Source of the DNA: Kocuria subflava
GTDB taxonomy: Bacteria; Actinomycetota; Actinomycetes; Actinomycetales; Micrococcaceae
Direction of reading: 5' to 3'
DNA: 64,000 nucleotides
Assembly (NCBI RefSeq): GCF_012163155.1
Contig: NZ_JAAVUN010000009.1
Location: forward strand, 1 to 64,000
The notes below the pieces were generated by a model. That model searched no databases. It had not been told where the DNA came from and saw only the letters and a list, made by a program, of their open reading frames with translations. The stretch's first letter is position 1. Every line of letters begins with the position of its first letter. Below are positions 24,590 through 33,794 of the stretch, in pieces. The position numbers and the translations under genes are program-made.

Positions 24590-25591
24590 TCATGAACGGC
24601 TGAACATCACGTCCACGTGCCACGGCTGAAAACCCAGGGCGCGGTAAAGGTTGAAGGCCACCGTGTTCTCCGCGTCCACGTAGAGCAAGACCTCATCCAG
24701 GCCCTGGTCAGCCAAATGGTGCAAACCTGCCGCGGTCAAGGCTTTGCCCAGACCTCGCCCTTGCTGGTCAGGCGCTGTTCCAACCACATGCACTTCACCC
24801 CGGGCCGGTTCCGTTGAGGTGGCCGGGTGGACCTTGGTCCAGTGGAACCCGGCAATGGTGTCCGGATCATCCACGGGGTGAGCCAGCAAGAAACCCTGGG
24901 GGTCGAACCAGTCCTCGGACTCCCGCGCTCGCAGGTCCTCAAGGGTCATGCGTCCCTGCTCGGGGTGGTGGGCAAAGGCGGCGGCATTGACGCTCAGCCA
25001 CGCCTCCTCGTCGCGGCCCACCTCGAAGGCGCGCAGCGCCAGGCCCTCCGGGAGAGTTGCATCGAGTGCCTCCCGCACACCATCCAGCGGCATCAGCAGG
25101 CGGTGGAGTTCGCGAACGGGGGTGAAGCCCAAGGAATCAGCCAGTGAGCGGGCAGCTGCGTGGTCACCGTGCGCCCAGGCATCCACGGCCGTGTCCTTGA
25201 CCGCCGAGGTGGACAGTGCTGCTTCAATCAGCGCCCGCCCCACCCCGGTGCCGCGGTGTTCCGGTGCCACCACGGCTTCCAGGACGGCCGGTTGCCCCCG
25301 GTGATCAGCCGACTCATCTGTTGGCCCGGTTTCATCTGCTGCACCGGCACCCGCGTTCCCGTGAATCACGACGGCGGCACCCACCAGTGCGTCATCGCAC
25401 CCCGGGGCGGCGGATCGGGCGCCGATCAGCGTGACCGTCTCAGGGGCTGAGCGCAGCTGAACCAGCGTTTGATCCGAGAACGGGGGATCGCCGTCGTGAT
25501 CTGCGGCCTGATTGCCCAGGGCAACCACCGCTTGAACGGTGAGCGGTCTCAGGTCTTCGCGGGCAACGGAAGGGCTGGGGTTGGTGTTCAC
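24590..25591 (-). CDS. mshD: Mycothiol synthase
   Basis: A 333-residue tandem-GNAT enzyme matching MshD, which acetylates Cys-GlcN-Ins with acetyl-CoA in the last step of mycothiol synthesis. The first GNAT loop is VVAPEHRGTGVGRALIEAAL (about residues 107-126), the second VVGTAPDQQGRGLGKALTAAG (about 268-288), followed by LYVDAENTVAFNLYRALGF, typical of MshD. Mycothiol is restricted to actinobacteria. GTG start with GGAAGG upstream. It is next to the glnR-like regulator, a gene pair also known in mycobacteria. Confidence 0.93.
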   Translation of the reverse strand: MNTNPSPSVAREDLRPLTVQAVVALGNQAADHDGDPPFSDQTLVQLRSAPETVTLIGARSAAPGCDDALVGAAVVIHGNAGAGAADETGPTDESADHRGQPAVLEAVVAPEHRGTGVGRALIEAALSTSAVKDTAVDAWAHGDHAAARSLADSLGFTPVRELHRLLMPLDGVREALDATLPEGLALRAFEVGRDEEAWLSVNAAAFAHHPEQGRMTLEDLRARESEDWFDPQGFLLAHPVDDPDTIAGFHWTKVHPATSTEPARGEVHVVGTAPDQQGRGLGKALTAAGLHHLADQGLDEVLLYVDAENTVAFNLYRALGFQPWHVDVMFSRS

Positions 25592-25618
25592 GGTGGCCTG
25601 CCTTCCCCGTGGCCGGGT

Positions 25619-26332
25619 TCAGGCTTCGCCGCCGAACCTGTGCTCGGAGGAGCGGTCGGCGGACAAGCTGTAACCCACGTTGCGCACGGTGGTGATCATG
25701 TGTTCGTGGTCCGAGCCCAGTTTGGAGCGCAGACGCCGAACGTGGACGTCAACGGTTCTGGTTCCACCGTAGTAGTCATAGCCCCAGACCTCGGAGAGCA
25801 ACTGGGAGCGGGTGAAGACTCGTCCCTGGTTCTGTGCCAAGAACTTCAACAGCTCGAATTCCTTGTAGGTCAGATTCAGGGCTTCGCCGTTGACGTGGGC
25901 GGAGTAGGCGGCCTCGTCAATGATCACGGAGCCCACGTGAATGCGCTGGTCATCCGTGTCCTCGGGGACCAGCACACGGGCTGAGGCCAGTCGCAGGCGT
26001 GCCTCCACCTCAGCGGGGCCTGCAGAATCCAGGACAACGTCATCCACCATCCAGGTGGAGGCCACGGCGGCCATGCCACCTTCCGTGAGCACCATGATCA
26101 CTGGAGCTTCCAGGCCCTTTCCCCGCAGCAGTTGGGCAAGGTTGCGTGAGGAGATCAGATCTTTGCGGCCGTCCACCAACACCAGATCCGCAGTCACGGC
26201 CTCCACCGGTCCGGAGACCATGCGAGTGGGCTGGACGGAGATCCTGTGGTTCAACAGGTCAAGGGCAGGCAGGACCGTTGCGGAAGGTTCCGTGGAGTCG
26301 GTGAGCACAAGGATCTCTAACAACCGGTTCAC
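25619..26332 (-). CDS. glnR: GlnR-like orphan response regulator
   Basis: A 237-residue OmpR-type regulator with an atypical receiver domain: the Asp of [11 protein letters not shown] is present but the conserved Lys of the phosphorylation pocket is replaced (DVVLDSAG). This matches GlnR, which senses nitrogen through non-phosphorylation routes and controls glnA, amtB and others. The winged helix has [22 protein letters not shown] and [16 protein letters not shown]. No kinase is adjacent. Next to mshD, as in mycobacteria. A ribosome binding site is weak; the leader is about 49 nt from the -10. Confidence 0.82.
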   Translation of the reverse strand: MNRLLEILVLTDSTEPSATVLPALDLLNHRISVQPTRMVSGPVEAVTADLVLVDGRKDLISSRNLAQLLRGKGLEAPVIMVLTEGGMAAVASTWMVDDVVLDSAGPAEVEARLRLASARVLVPEDTDDQRIHVGSVIIDEAAYSAHVNGEALNLTYKEFELLKFLAQNQGRVFTRSQLLSEVWGYDYYGGTRTVDVHVRRLRSKLGSDHEHMITTVRNVGYSLSADRSSEHRFGGEA

Positions 26333-26381
26333 TCCTGAACTTTTTGGTGAGGCTTGAGGTGCCCGCCGACTGGTGGTGACC

Positions 26382-26387
26382 AGTATA
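26382..26387 (-). promoter_or_regulatory. -10 element of the glnR-like gene
   Basis: The minus strand reads TATACT, near consensus, 49 nt before the start codon. No good -35 was found, which would fit an activated promoter. Confidence 0.4.
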
Positions 26388-26590
26388 GAAAACCGTGTTT
26401 CCGCCAGATTGCGGGTGGTTTCAACCGGATTGCGCAGGGATGACCCCGGCTGCCGCTATCGTGGGGCAGAACATTTCCGCCTTGCGGCCTCCCATTCGTT
26501 CGTGCGCCGCAGGCGCTGCCGTCCAGCTCCCTTGTGGTGGCGGCACCTTCTGCACCCGCTGTCCCCAATCCCTCACCCAGGAATCACTGC

Positions 26591-27199
26591 ATGCGCTACA
26601 CCAAGATCATCGTCACGTCCGTGGTGGCCCTGATCCTCGCCCTCGTAAGCGCGGCTGTGGGTGGAGCCGCGCCAGTGATCGTGGTGGTGGCCATGAGCGT
26701 TGTGATCGGACTGGGCTGGTCCCTGGCGGTGGGAGTGCCCGCGCGTTACCGCCACAACGTGATCATCTTGATCAGCGGCATCCTGGCAGCTCTGCTGTCC
26801 TGGTTGCACCCGGAACAGCGGTTCGTGTGGCTGCCGGCCATCGTGGGCGTGGCGCTGATCGCCACGTTCATCGCGGAGCTGGTGCGTGGAGAAGGCGCCA
26901 AACACCGGCTGGAGTCCACCATTTCCTCTGTGGTGGCTGTTCTGGCCGTGGTCTCCAGCTCCGGGTGGATTGCGCTGTCCCAGTCCTTGCACGCAAGCGG
27001 ACAGTCCCCGCTGACAGCTGTGCTGATCTCCGGTTTGGTCAGTTTTGTGGTCATTGGCGTCATCGGGGCCCGCTTGGTGGCCTCAGCGCCCCAGGAAGGA
27101 CCCAAACGAGGCATTGCATCCTTGGCGGTGACACCCGTGGCCCTGTTGGGCCCGGCCGTTCTGTTCACCTCGCACTGGGTCGGCATCGTGGTAGCTTGA
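26591..27199 (+). CDS. Multi-pass membrane protein of unknown function
   Basis: A 202-residue integral membrane protein, mostly hydrophobic, with about six to seven TM segments (for example IIVTSVVALILALVSAA, VIVVVAMSVVIGLGWSL, IILISGILAALLSWL). A short positive loop RGEGAKHRLE is between them. No domain is recognised. ATG 26591 is chosen, with AGGA about 8 nt upstream; the open frame begins at 26534. It is divergent from the glnR-like gene and followed by a 35-residue membrane protein gene and a nitrobindin-like gene, probably one operon. The function is unknown. Confidence 0.7.
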   Translation: MRYTKIIVTSVVALILALVSAAVGGAAPVIVVVAMSVVIGLGWSLAVGVPARYRHNVIILISGILAALLSWLHPEQRFVWLPAIVGVALIATFIAELVRGEGAKHRLESTISSVVAVLAVVSSSGWIALSQSLHASGQSPLTAVLISGLVSFVVIGVIGARLVASAPQEGPKRGIASLAVTPVALLGPAVLFTSHWVGIVVA

Positions 27200-27203
27200 G
27201 GCC

Positions 27204-27311
27204 ATGCTTGCTCTTGAGATTTTCTTCCTTGTTCTGCTGGTTCTGGCTTCCCTCTGCATCGCAGGCATCGCCGCGATCGTCCTGAAGGGTCTGTACAAGG
27301 GCCAGAAGTAA
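27204..27311 (+). CDS. 35-residue single-span membrane protein
   Basis: A very short gene, ATG to TAA, encoding a hydrophobic helix (LEIFFLVLLVLASLCIAGI, about residues 4-27) and a basic tail KGLYKGQK. It sits 4 nt after the upstream membrane protein gene and 2 nt before the GTG of the nitrobindin-like gene, with TGAGG as ribosome binding site. The tight packing and regular composition argue for a real small protein. No function is known. Confidence 0.6.
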   Translation: MLALEIFFLVLLVLASLCIAGIAAIVLKGLYKGQK

Positions 27312-27313
27312 TC

Positions 27314-27910
27314 GTGCCGGTCGAAATCCCCACAGACCTCACACCTGAACTTGTTCCCTTCGCCTGGTTGTTAGGTGAATGGGAGGGGGACGGATTCCTG
27401 GGCTACGCCGATGTTGACCAGCGCCCGTTCCGCCAGCACGTTCACTTTGTTCACCATGGACTGCCCTTCCTGGAGTACCGCGCTGAGACGCACCTGATCG
27501 ACGACGGCCTTCCCTCGCGTCTGATCGCCGTGGAAAGCGGTTTCTGGCAGCTGGACCGCCGATTCGAGGACGGGGACTTGGGCCCCGGACTCATGCCGCC
27601 GGACGTTGTCCCCGTGCTGCGGGACGCCGAATCCGTGGAGCGACTGCGAACAGGCTCAGGCGGTTTCCCCGTGTTGGCCACCATCAGCAGGCCCGGGGGT
27701 GTCAGCGAACTCTACGTCGGAGAAATCAACGGCCCGCGGATCCAGCTCGGCACCGATGCCGTGATGCGCGCGGCCGGAGCCATGACGTACACGGCCGCCA
27801 CCCGCATGTTCGGATTGGTCAACGGAGACCTCTTCTGGGCTTGGGACATGGCTGCTGAAGGCCATGAGCTGGCCACACACGCATCTGCAGAGTTGAAAAA
27901 GAAGGACTGA
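27314..27910 (+). CDS. Nitrobindin-like FABP-fold protein
   Basis: A 198-residue beta-barrel protein of the fatty-acid-binding-like (DUF1794) family. The GEWEGDG motif at about residues 21-27 is the family signature, and TEGHELATHASAELKK-like C-terminus carries a His in the position where nitrobindins hold a heme iron. Nitrobindins bind heme and react with nitric oxide or peroxynitrite. GTG start. It ends 5 nt before the GTG of ygfZ, and the pair is conserved in actinobacteria. Confidence 0.83.
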   Translation: MPVEIPTDLTPELVPFAWLLGEWEGDGFLGYADVDQRPFRQHVHFVHHGLPFLEYRAETHLIDDGLPSRLIAVESGFWQLDRRFEDGDLGPGLMPPDVVPVLRDAESVERLRTGSGGFPVLATISRPGGVSELYVGEINGPRIQLGTDAVMRAAGAMTYTAATRMFGLVNGDLFWAWDMAAEGHELATHASAELKKKD

Positions 27911-27915
27911 TCGCC

Positions 27916-29133
27916 GTGGCAGAGGCCGCCCAACTCTCGCCCGTGATGAATGCTGTCCACGGTGCCGTGCAGGCCACCGGGGCGGATACAGGCGTGGCAG
28001 CCCACTACGGAGATCCCCTGCGTGAACAACGCGCGTTGGTTCGCGGCCAGGCCGTGGTGGACCAGTCCCATCTGGGAGTGCTCACGGTCCAGGGCCCGGA
28101 CCGTCTCACCTGGTTGACCACGTTGAGTTCTCAGGTGCTGACCGCCCTGGCTCCGGGCCAGAGCGCAGAAACGTTGTTCCTCTCCGTGCAGGGGCGGGTT
28201 GAATTCGCTCCGCACGTCCTGGATGACGGAACGCGGACCTGGTTGATCGTCGAAGCCCATGAGCTCCAGCCGCTCAAGGACTGGCTGGAGCGGATGCGCT
28301 TTGCCCTGCGGGTTGAGATCGCCGACCGCAGTGCTGACGTGGCCGTTGTTGCTGCCGTTCAGATGCCGGAGCATGTGCGCGCTGCATCTGCACGGCTCTC
28401 GGCAGTGGAGGAGGGTCTCCCGGAAACCGAGGCCAATGCGGGCATCGTCCTGATGTGGACGGATCCTTGGCCGGGTGTGCTCAACGGGGGGTGGGCCTAC
28501 GGGATCACCGACGGGCATCCGGCGGCCGGTCGGTGCTGGCACCAGGCTCTGGTGGCGCGCACGGAACTCGTGGACGTGCTCACAGGACCGGCTGCAGACG
28601 GTATGCAGCTGGCCGGATCCTGGGCTGCCGAGGCGCTGCGCATAGAAGCCTGGCGGCCCCGTCCGGGCGTGGACACGGATGACCGTTCCGTGCCCCACGA
28701 GCTGGACTGGCTGCGCACCGCCGTCCACCTGGAGAAGGGCTGTTACAAGGGCCAGGAGACTGTGGCCCGTGTGCACAACCTGGGGCATCCGCCACGGCGC
28801 TTGACCTTCCTGGACCTGGACGGTTCCGAACACACCGTGCCGCCAGCAGGTTCTGAGGTGCTCCTGGGGGACCGTGTGGTCGGTCGAGTGACGGCAGCAC
28901 AGTTGCATCACGAAGCCGGCCCCGTGGCCCTGGCCGTCCTCAAGCGGGCCGTCGATCCAACGGCTGACCTGACGGTGCGGGCCGTGCCATCCACATCGGC
29001 TCAGCAGCCAGATGACGATTCTCACGACGACGCCCCGCTCGAACACTGGGCGGCGGCGCAAACCGTCGTCGTGCCGCCTGAAGCCGGCCAAACTGTTCAG
29101 CGTGAGAAGGGTTTCCTGCGCGGGCCGCGCTGA
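27916..29133 (+). CDS. ygfZ: Folate-binding protein YgfZ (GcvT-like)
   Basis: A 405-residue tetrahydrofolate-dependent protein of the YgfZ/IBA57 group, which assists repair or assembly of some iron-sulfur clusters. The signature KGCYKGQETVARV with the conserved Cys is near residues 274-286, and the N-terminal GcvT-like region begins GQAVVDQSHLGVLTVQGPDRLTWL. The C-terminus adds an acidic Asp/His segment (QQPDDDSHDDAP), not usual in the family. It is co-transcribed with the nitrobindin-like gene and is ended by a strong hairpin. Confidence 0.92.
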   Translation: MAEAAQLSPVMNAVHGAVQATGADTGVAAHYGDPLREQRALVRGQAVVDQSHLGVLTVQGPDRLTWLTTLSSQVLTALAPGQSAETLFLSVQGRVEFAPHVLDDGTRTWLIVEAHELQPLKDWLERMRFALRVEIADRSADVAVVAAVQMPEHVRAASARLSAVEEGLPETEANAGIVLMWTDPWPGVLNGGWAYGITDGHPAAGRCWHQALVARTELVDVLTGPAADGMQLAGSWAAEALRIEAWRPRPGVDTDDRSVPHELDWLRTAVHLEKGCYKGQETVARVHNLGHPPRRLTFLDLDGSEHTVPPAGSEVLLGDRVVGRVTAAQLHHEAGPVALAVLKRAVDPTADLTVRAVPSTSAQQPDDDSHDDAPLEHWAAAQTVVVPPEAGQTVQREKGFLRGPR

Positions 29134-29149
29134 GGCGGCCACACAAGCC

Positions 29150-29186
29150 TTGGGGGCGGTCACCACACTGTGGTGACCGCCCCCAA
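29150..29186. terminator. Bidirectional hairpin between ygfZ and pfkA
   Basis: TTGGGGGCGGTCACCACA (29150-29167) and its exact complement (29169-29186) with one central base; folded RNA would have a 16-bp stem and a small loop. The two genes converge on it. Confidence 0.75.
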
Positions 29187-29223
29187 AGCATCTTCGCGAC
29201 CCTGCTTGAGGACCGCTGCCAAC

Positions 29224-30255
29224 TCAGCGGCCGAAGAGGATCTTGGCCTCGTCGTACCGGGCCTCCGGGACGGTCTTGAGGCCGTCCAACGCCTCGGAGA
29301 AGTCCACGCGCTGAACATCGGTGCCGCGCAGAGCCACCATCTGGCCCCATGCGCCATCGCGCACCAGATCCACGGCACCCATGCCGAACCGGGTCGCCAG
29401 CACACGGTCAAAGCTGGTGGGGGCGCCGCCGCGCTGAATGTGGCCCAGGATCGTGTTGCGGGTCTCGATCCCGGTGAGGCGCTCGATCTCCTGGGTCACG
29501 TAGTCACCGATTCCGCCCAGGCGCGGGCGGCCATCGGCTTCCAGACCCTTGTTGTGCAGAACCTCGTCAAAGCCTTCCGGAATGAAGCCCTCAGCAACCA
29601 CCACCAGGGGGGAACGCCCGCGCTCGTGGACCTCGGAGACCCAGGCGGCAACCTGTTCCATGGGGACCTCCTGCTCCGGAATCAGAATGGCGTGGGCGCC
29701 GGCGGACATCCCGGAGTGCAGGGCGATCCAGCCCACGTGACGTCCCATGACCTCGGCCACCATGCACCGGTGGTGGGAGTCGCCGGTGGTGCGCAGACGG
29801 TCCATGGCGTCGGTGGCGATCTGCACGGCGGTGTCGAAACCGAAGGTGTAGTCGGTTGCCTGGAGATCGTTGTCGATGGTCTTGGGCACACCCACCACGG
29901 GCAGTCCGGCATCTGCCAAACGCTTGGCACCTGCCAGGGTGCCCTCGCCGCCGATGGCCACAATGGCGTCCACGCCGAGCTTCTCAATGGTCTTGGCAAT
30001 GTTCTCCGGGCCACCGTTGGGGCCGTCAAACGGGTTGGTGCGGGAGGTACCCAGGATGGTGCCACCCACGCGGGCCAGACCACGCACGGAGGAACGCGGA
30101 AGATCCATGATGTCGCCTTCAACAACACCGCGCCAGCCGTCCAGGAAGCCCACCAACTCGTAGTCATAGGACTTGATGCCGTGCAACACGGCACCACGGA
30201 TCACAGCGTTCAAACCGGGGCAGTCGCCACCGCTGGTCAGCAGACCGATCTTCAT
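29224..30255 (-). CDS. pfkA: 6-phosphofructokinase
   Basis: A 343-residue PFK phosphorylating fructose 6-phosphate. The N-terminal MKIGLLTSGGDCPGLNAVIRG and VAIGGEGTLAGA (Gly at the position where PPi-dependent forms have Asp) suggest ATP dependence; PKTIDNDL with substrate-binding Asp is near residues 124-131, and GHIQRGG follows. ATG 30255 is chosen with GGAG 6 nt upstream, giving the standard N-terminus. A -10-like TAGACT lies on the minus strand at 30369-30374. It converges with ygfZ. Confidence 0.95.
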   Translation of the reverse strand: MKIGLLTSGGDCPGLNAVIRGAVLHGIKSYDYELVGFLDGWRGVVEGDIMDLPRSSVRGLARVGGTILGTSRTNPFDGPNGGPENIAKTIEKLGVDAIVAIGGEGTLAGAKRLADAGLPVVGVPKTIDNDLQATDYTFGFDTAVQIATDAMDRLRTTGDSHHRCMVAEVMGRHVGWIALHSGMSAGAHAILIPEQEVPMEQVAAWVSEVHERGRSPLVVVAEGFIPEGFDEVLHNKGLEADGRPRLGGIGDYVTQEIERLTGIETRNTILGHIQRGGAPTSFDRVLATRFGMGAVDLVRDGAWGQMVALRGTDVQRVDFSEALDGLKTVPEARYDEAKILFGR

Positions 30256-30578
30256 GTTTGCTCCTCCATGAGGTTGAGAAAGAGATCGAGGGAGGGGGTC
30301 GACCGGCGCTTGACGGCCACCCCGTGGTGGAGTGCCTCTCACGCCCACCCCCAGGTGAACTCCCCACCAGTCTAGGAGTTGATGCAACCTTCACCTTGCT
30401 TGTTGGCACCAGATGCCTCGCCCTGCGCAATGGTGCCGTGAACCCGCGGTGAACGGGGCGATCCCGGTGCCCAGGAGCATTAGGATGAGTGGTGAGTCAC
30501 AGCACGCGGTGGGGGCTCGCCTCCTCACCTGCCTGCGTCATCCCCGCGTCACGCGGACACTGCAAAGGAGTGGTCGAT
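30256..30578. promoter_or_regulatory. Intergenic region with divergent promoters for pfkA and ppk2
   Basis: The minus-strand -10-like TAGACT (30369-30374) would serve pfkA; plus-strand TAGGAT (30481-30486) would serve ppk2 with a leader of about 85 nt. No good -35 was found for either and nothing else was recognised. Confidence 0.3.
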
Positions 30579-31481
30579 ATGGCAGAAGCCCCCAAAGAAA
30601 ACCTCAGGGAGTTCATCGACAAGCTCGTGGAGCAGGGATACACCGTCCAGGAGGGCCACTCACCTGATCCCGATCTGATCGATCCCGGTGGATCGGCGGT
30701 GGAGACCTGGCGTGAGGGCTACCCGTACCAGGAGCGGATGTCCCGGGATGACTACGAGATGGAGAAGTACAAACTCCAGATCGAACTGCTCAAGTTGCAG
30801 TACTGGACCCAGGACAACAACCTGCGCCACATCATCGTGTTCGAAGGCCGTGACGCTGCAGGCAAGGGCGGCACCATCAAGCGCTTCATGGAGCACCTCA
30901 ACCCGCGTGCTGCCCGGACCGTGGCACTGAACGCCCCCACCGAGCGAGAGCGGGGCCAGTGGTACTTCCAGCGCTACATCCAGCACTTCCCCACGTTCGG
31001 GGAAATGGTGATGTTCGACCGCTCCTGGTACAACCGCGGCAACGTGGAACGTGTCATGGGTTTCTGCTCGGATGACGAGTACGAAGACTTCATGAACCAG
31101 GCGCCGGCCTTTGAGAAGATGCTGGTGGATTCCGGCATCCACCTGACCAAGTTCTGGTTCTCCGTGACCCAGCACGAACAGCGCACCCGTTTTGCCATTC
31201 GCCAGATCGACCCGGTGCGCCGATGGAAGCTCTCCCCGAACGACCTCGCCTCCCTGGACCGCTGGGACGACTACACCTTGGCCAAGGAAGAGACCTTCCG
31301 GCGCACGGACGCGGACCACGCCCCGTGGATCACCATCAAGTCGAACGACAAGAAGCGCGCTCGCCTCAATGCCATGCGTTACTACTTGAACCAGTTCGAT
31401 TACGACGACAAGGACACCTCGGTGGTCTATGAGGCCGATCCCTTGATCGTACGCCGGGGCCGGGACGCCGTCGACGACTGA
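30579..31481 (+). CDS. ppk2: Polyphosphate kinase 2
   Basis: A 300-residue PPK2-family kinase transferring phosphate between polyphosphate and nucleotides. Walker A GRDAAGKGGTI is near residues 90-100, the lid EHLNPRAARTVALNAPTERE follows, and Walker B MFDRSWYNRG is near 145-154. It looks like a single-domain PPK2 and, by lid residues, class I (GDP/ADP to GTP/ATP) is possible. ATG 30579 has AAAGGAG 8 nt upstream; the upstream GTG frame is not used. It is monocistronic, ended by a hairpin. Confidence 0.93.
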   Translation: MAEAPKENLREFIDKLVEQGYTVQEGHSPDPDLIDPGGSAVETWREGYPYQERMSRDDYEMEKYKLQIELLKLQYWTQDNNLRHIIVFEGRDAAGKGGTIKRFMEHLNPRAARTVALNAPTERERGQWYFQRYIQHFPTFGEMVMFDRSWYNRGNVERVMGFCSDDEYEDFMNQAPAFEKMLVDSGIHLTKFWFSVTQHEQRTRFAIRQIDPVRRWKLSPNDLASLDRWDDYTLAKEETFRRTDADHAPWITIKSNDKKRARLNAMRYYLNQFDYDDKDTSVVYEADPLIVRRGRDAVDD

Positions 31482-31501
31482 CACGAACCCCACCCGCCAT
31501 G

Positions 31502-31566
31502 AAGCCGAGACCTCCGTTACGCCCCATCCCACACGGGATTTTGGGCCGTAACGGAGGTGTCGGCTT
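31502..31566. terminator. Imperfect long hairpin after ppk2
   Basis: AAGCCGAGACCTCCGTTACG (31502-31521, then CCC) pairs with 31543-31566 with one bulge and one mismatch; the loop is about 18 nt. It lies between convergent ppk2 and the small membrane protein gene. Confidence 0.65.
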
Positions 31567-31586
31567 GTGGGGACGGGGGCTGCAGC

Positions 31587-31964
31587 TCAGGTGCGGTCGG
31601 CCAGTGCCCAGGCGGCTGCGGCGTTCACACCGGTGACCGTGAGCACGGAGGGCCAGGCGCCCATCTTCTTGGCCAACGGGTGGGAGAGGCCAAAGCCCAG
31701 CAGGTACGTGGTGCTGAGGGCTGCCGTGGTGATGGGTCCGGACTTGCGCCACCAGTTGTGCGCTGCGGCGGCACCTGCGGCGAACAACACCGCGCCACCC
31801 AGCGGGCGCACGCCCGTCCACCGGGCCACACCGTAGCCACCGATCAGCCCCACCGTGACCAGTGCAGATGTGGGGATCTGCTCGGTGGCAGCCTGTGCTC
31901 CCGTGTAGAGATCTGTGAGGTCTTCCCGCAGAGTCACCTGCGGGGCCGTGGACTTCTTGGACAT
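31587..31964 (-). CDS. Small membrane protein of unknown function
   Basis: A 125-residue protein with three likely TM segments: ALVTVGLIGGYGVARW, GAVLFAAGAAAAHNWW and SVLTVTGVNAAAAWALA, after a polar N-terminus (MSKKSTAPQVTLREDL). No family is recognised. ATG 31964 is chosen over the longer frame because AGAGG lies 8 nt upstream and it gives a compact protein. It is downstream of the aminotransferase gene, separated by a 12-bp perfect hairpin. Confidence 0.65.
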   Translation of the reverse strand: MSKKSTAPQVTLREDLTDLYTGAQAATEQIPTSALVTVGLIGGYGVARWTGVRPLGGAVLFAAGAAAAHNWWRKSGPITTAALSTTYLLGFGLSHPLAKKMGAWPSVLTVTGVNAAAAWALADRT

Positions 31965-31994
31965 GTGAACCTCTTCCGACGTACTGAGATCTGC

Positions 31995-32024
31995 GGGCGG
32001 GATGGCTGTGCTGCCATCCCGCCC
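31995..32024 (-). terminator. Terminator of the aminotransferase gene
   Basis: GGGCGGGATGGC (31995-32006) is complementary to 32013-32024 with a 6-nt loop; no T run. It lies 5 bp beyond the aminotransferase stop codon, read on the minus strand. Confidence 0.6.
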
Positions 32025-32029
32025 CATGG

Positions 32030-33265
32030 TCACTTGGCTGAGCCCAGGAACTTCTGCAGGCGCTCGATGCCTTCGGCAAGGTCGTCGTCGCCCAGGGCGT
32101 AGGAGAGACGGAAGTAGCCTGACGGACCGAAGGCCTCGCCCGGGACCACGGCAACCTTGGCCTGGTTGAGCACCAGCTCGGCAAGTTCCGCCGAGGTCTG
32201 GGGCGTGACACCACCGAATTCCTTGCCCAGCAGGTTGCGAACGTCCGCGTAGGCGTAGAACGCACCTTGCGGGGTGGGCACCTCAACGCCCTCAATGGCG
32301 TTGAGGCCGTCCACAATCTTTCGACGACGACGGTCGAAGGCCTCCTTCATCTTCCCCACCTGGTCCATCGGGCCCGTGAGGGCTGCCAGGGCTGCACGCT
32401 GCGCGATGTTGTTGACGTTGGAGCTCAGATGTGACTGCAGGTTGCCGGCCGCCTTGATGACGTCCTTGGGGCCGATCATCCAACCCACTCGCCAACCGGT
32501 CATGGCGTAGGTCTTGGCCACGCCGTTGAGCACGATCACGTTCTCGGCCAGTTCGGGGCAGGCCCCCGCAATGGAGGTGAACTCCAGGCCGTCGTAGACC
32601 AGGTGCTGGTAGATCTCATCCGTGATGACCATCAATCCCTTGGCCGCAGCCCAGGCGCCCAGTGCCTTGATCTCCTCTGCCGTGAACACGGAGCCAGTGG
32701 GGTTGGAAGGGGAGCACAGCAGCAGCACCTTGGTGCGCTCCGTGACGTGTTCCTCCAGCATCTCCGGGTTGACCTTGTAACCACGCTCGGGGCCTGCGAA
32801 CACCTCCACGGGCACACCACCGGCCAGGCGGATGGCTTCCGGGTAGGTGGTCCAGTAGGGGCTGGGCAGCAGGACTTCGTCGCCGTCGTCCACCACGGTC
32901 TGGAAGGCCTGGTACACGGCCTGCTTGCCGCCGTTGGTCACGATCACCTGGGAAGGATCCACGCTCCAGCCGGAGTCCCGTGCGGTGACATCGGCAATCG
33001 CCTGACGCAGTTCGGGCAGGCCCGATCCGGCCGAGTAGCGGAAGTTGGCGGGGTTCTTCAGTGCTTGCGCAGCAGCTTCCACGATGTAGTCGGGGGTGGG
33101 GAAATCCGGTTCGCCTGCACCGAAGCCGATCACCGGCTCACCGGCAGCCTTGAGTTCCTTGGCCTTGAAATCCACCGCCAATGTGGCCGACGGTGCAATG
33201 GCACCGATCCGGCGCGAAATACGGGATGACGTGGTGGGAGCGGTCTTGGACGTTGGGTCTGACAT
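32030..33265 (-). CDS. aspC: PLP-dependent class I aminotransferase (aspartate type)
   Basis: A 411-residue fold-type I aminotransferase. The cofactor Lys is in [18 protein letters not shown] (near residue 248), the substrate-binding Arg in FRLSY near 388, and the N-terminal [15 protein letters not shown] matches bacterial AspC-like and arylamino acid enzymes. It probably converts aspartate and oxoglutarate to oxaloacetate and glutamate. Minus-strand AAGGAGG is 10 nt upstream of the ATG. A copy near tRNA-Trp and secE is a common actinobacterial arrangement; it is divergent from that block. Confidence 0.9.
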   Translation of the reverse strand: MSDPTSKTAPTTSSRISRRIGAIAPSATLAVDFKAKELKAAGEPVIGFGAGEPDFPTPDYIVEAAAQALKNPANFRYSAGSGLPELRQAIADVTARDSGWSVDPSQVIVTNGGKQAVYQAFQTVVDDGDEVLLPSPYWTTYPEAIRLAGGVPVEVFAGPERGYKVNPEMLEEHVTERTKVLLLCSPSNPTGSVFTAEEIKALGAWAAAKGLMVITDEIYQHLVYDGLEFTSIAGACPELAENVIVLNGVAKTYAMTGWRVGWMIGPKDVIKAAGNLQSHLSSNVNNIAQRAALAALTGPMDQVGKMKEAFDRRRRKIVDGLNAIEGVEVPTPQGAFYAYADVRNLLGKEFGGVTPQTSAELAELVLNQAKVAVVPGEAFGPSGYFRLSYALGDDDLAEGIERLQKFLGSAK

Positions 33266-33403
33266 GACCTTGGGGACCTCCTTGTGCCCTCACAGGCTGG
33301 CCGCGTGAGCAGTGCCTCTTTGGGGGCTGTGGCTGTAACAGGCGGGCGTGGCCCATGCTACCCGTGGGCGCCCTTGCCCTGGCATCGGGTGGCGGCCGTT
33401 CAA

Positions 33404-33432
33404 TTGCCAGCCGTCGCGCGGTGGCTTATACT
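33404..33432 (+). promoter_or_regulatory. Promoter of the tRNA-Trp/secE/nusG unit
   Basis: -35 TTGCCA (33404-33409), 17-bp spacer, -10 TATACT (33427-33432): close to consensus. The transcript would start about 165 nt before tRNA-Trp. The rest of the 33266-33603 gap shows no gene. Confidence 0.7.
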
Positions 33433-33603
33433 CTGGCGCTGGTGTTCAACCACCATTGGTTCGTGATGCCCACAAGCGTTTCGTGATGACTGCAACGTTC
33501 AAGGCGTAGCGGGTGGCAACCAGTGGTAAGGTCTTTCACCGGTGTTCGACCCGGAAGCCAGCAATCCGCACGTGTGCGGCGGGGCTACGGGGTGGCATCA
33601 CCT

Positions 33604-33676
33604 AGGGCAGTGGCGCAATTGGTAGCGCAGCGGTCTCCAAAACCGCAGGTTGCAGGTTCGAGTCCTGTCTGCCCTG
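33604..33676 (+). tRNA. tRNA-Trp (anticodon CCA)
   Basis: Acceptor stem AGGGCAG pairs with CTGCCCT (33669-33675), G33676 as discriminator. Anticodon stem CGGTC(T) encloses CCA. Position upstream of secE is conserved in actinobacteria. Confidence 0.96.
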
Positions 33677-33794
33677 CGTCGCACCATTGCGGGTGTGGCG
33701 CCGGAAGAATCGAATGTTCGGTGCTTCGGCCCACGCCCGTGTGGCACATCGACCCACACCGAGGGCAACGCGCGCAGTGCCTGGAGGAGAATGA

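Noticed and set aside
33604-33676. tRNA-Trp as a phage attachment site
   Set aside because: No partial tRNA copy, integrase or foreign segment was found near it.
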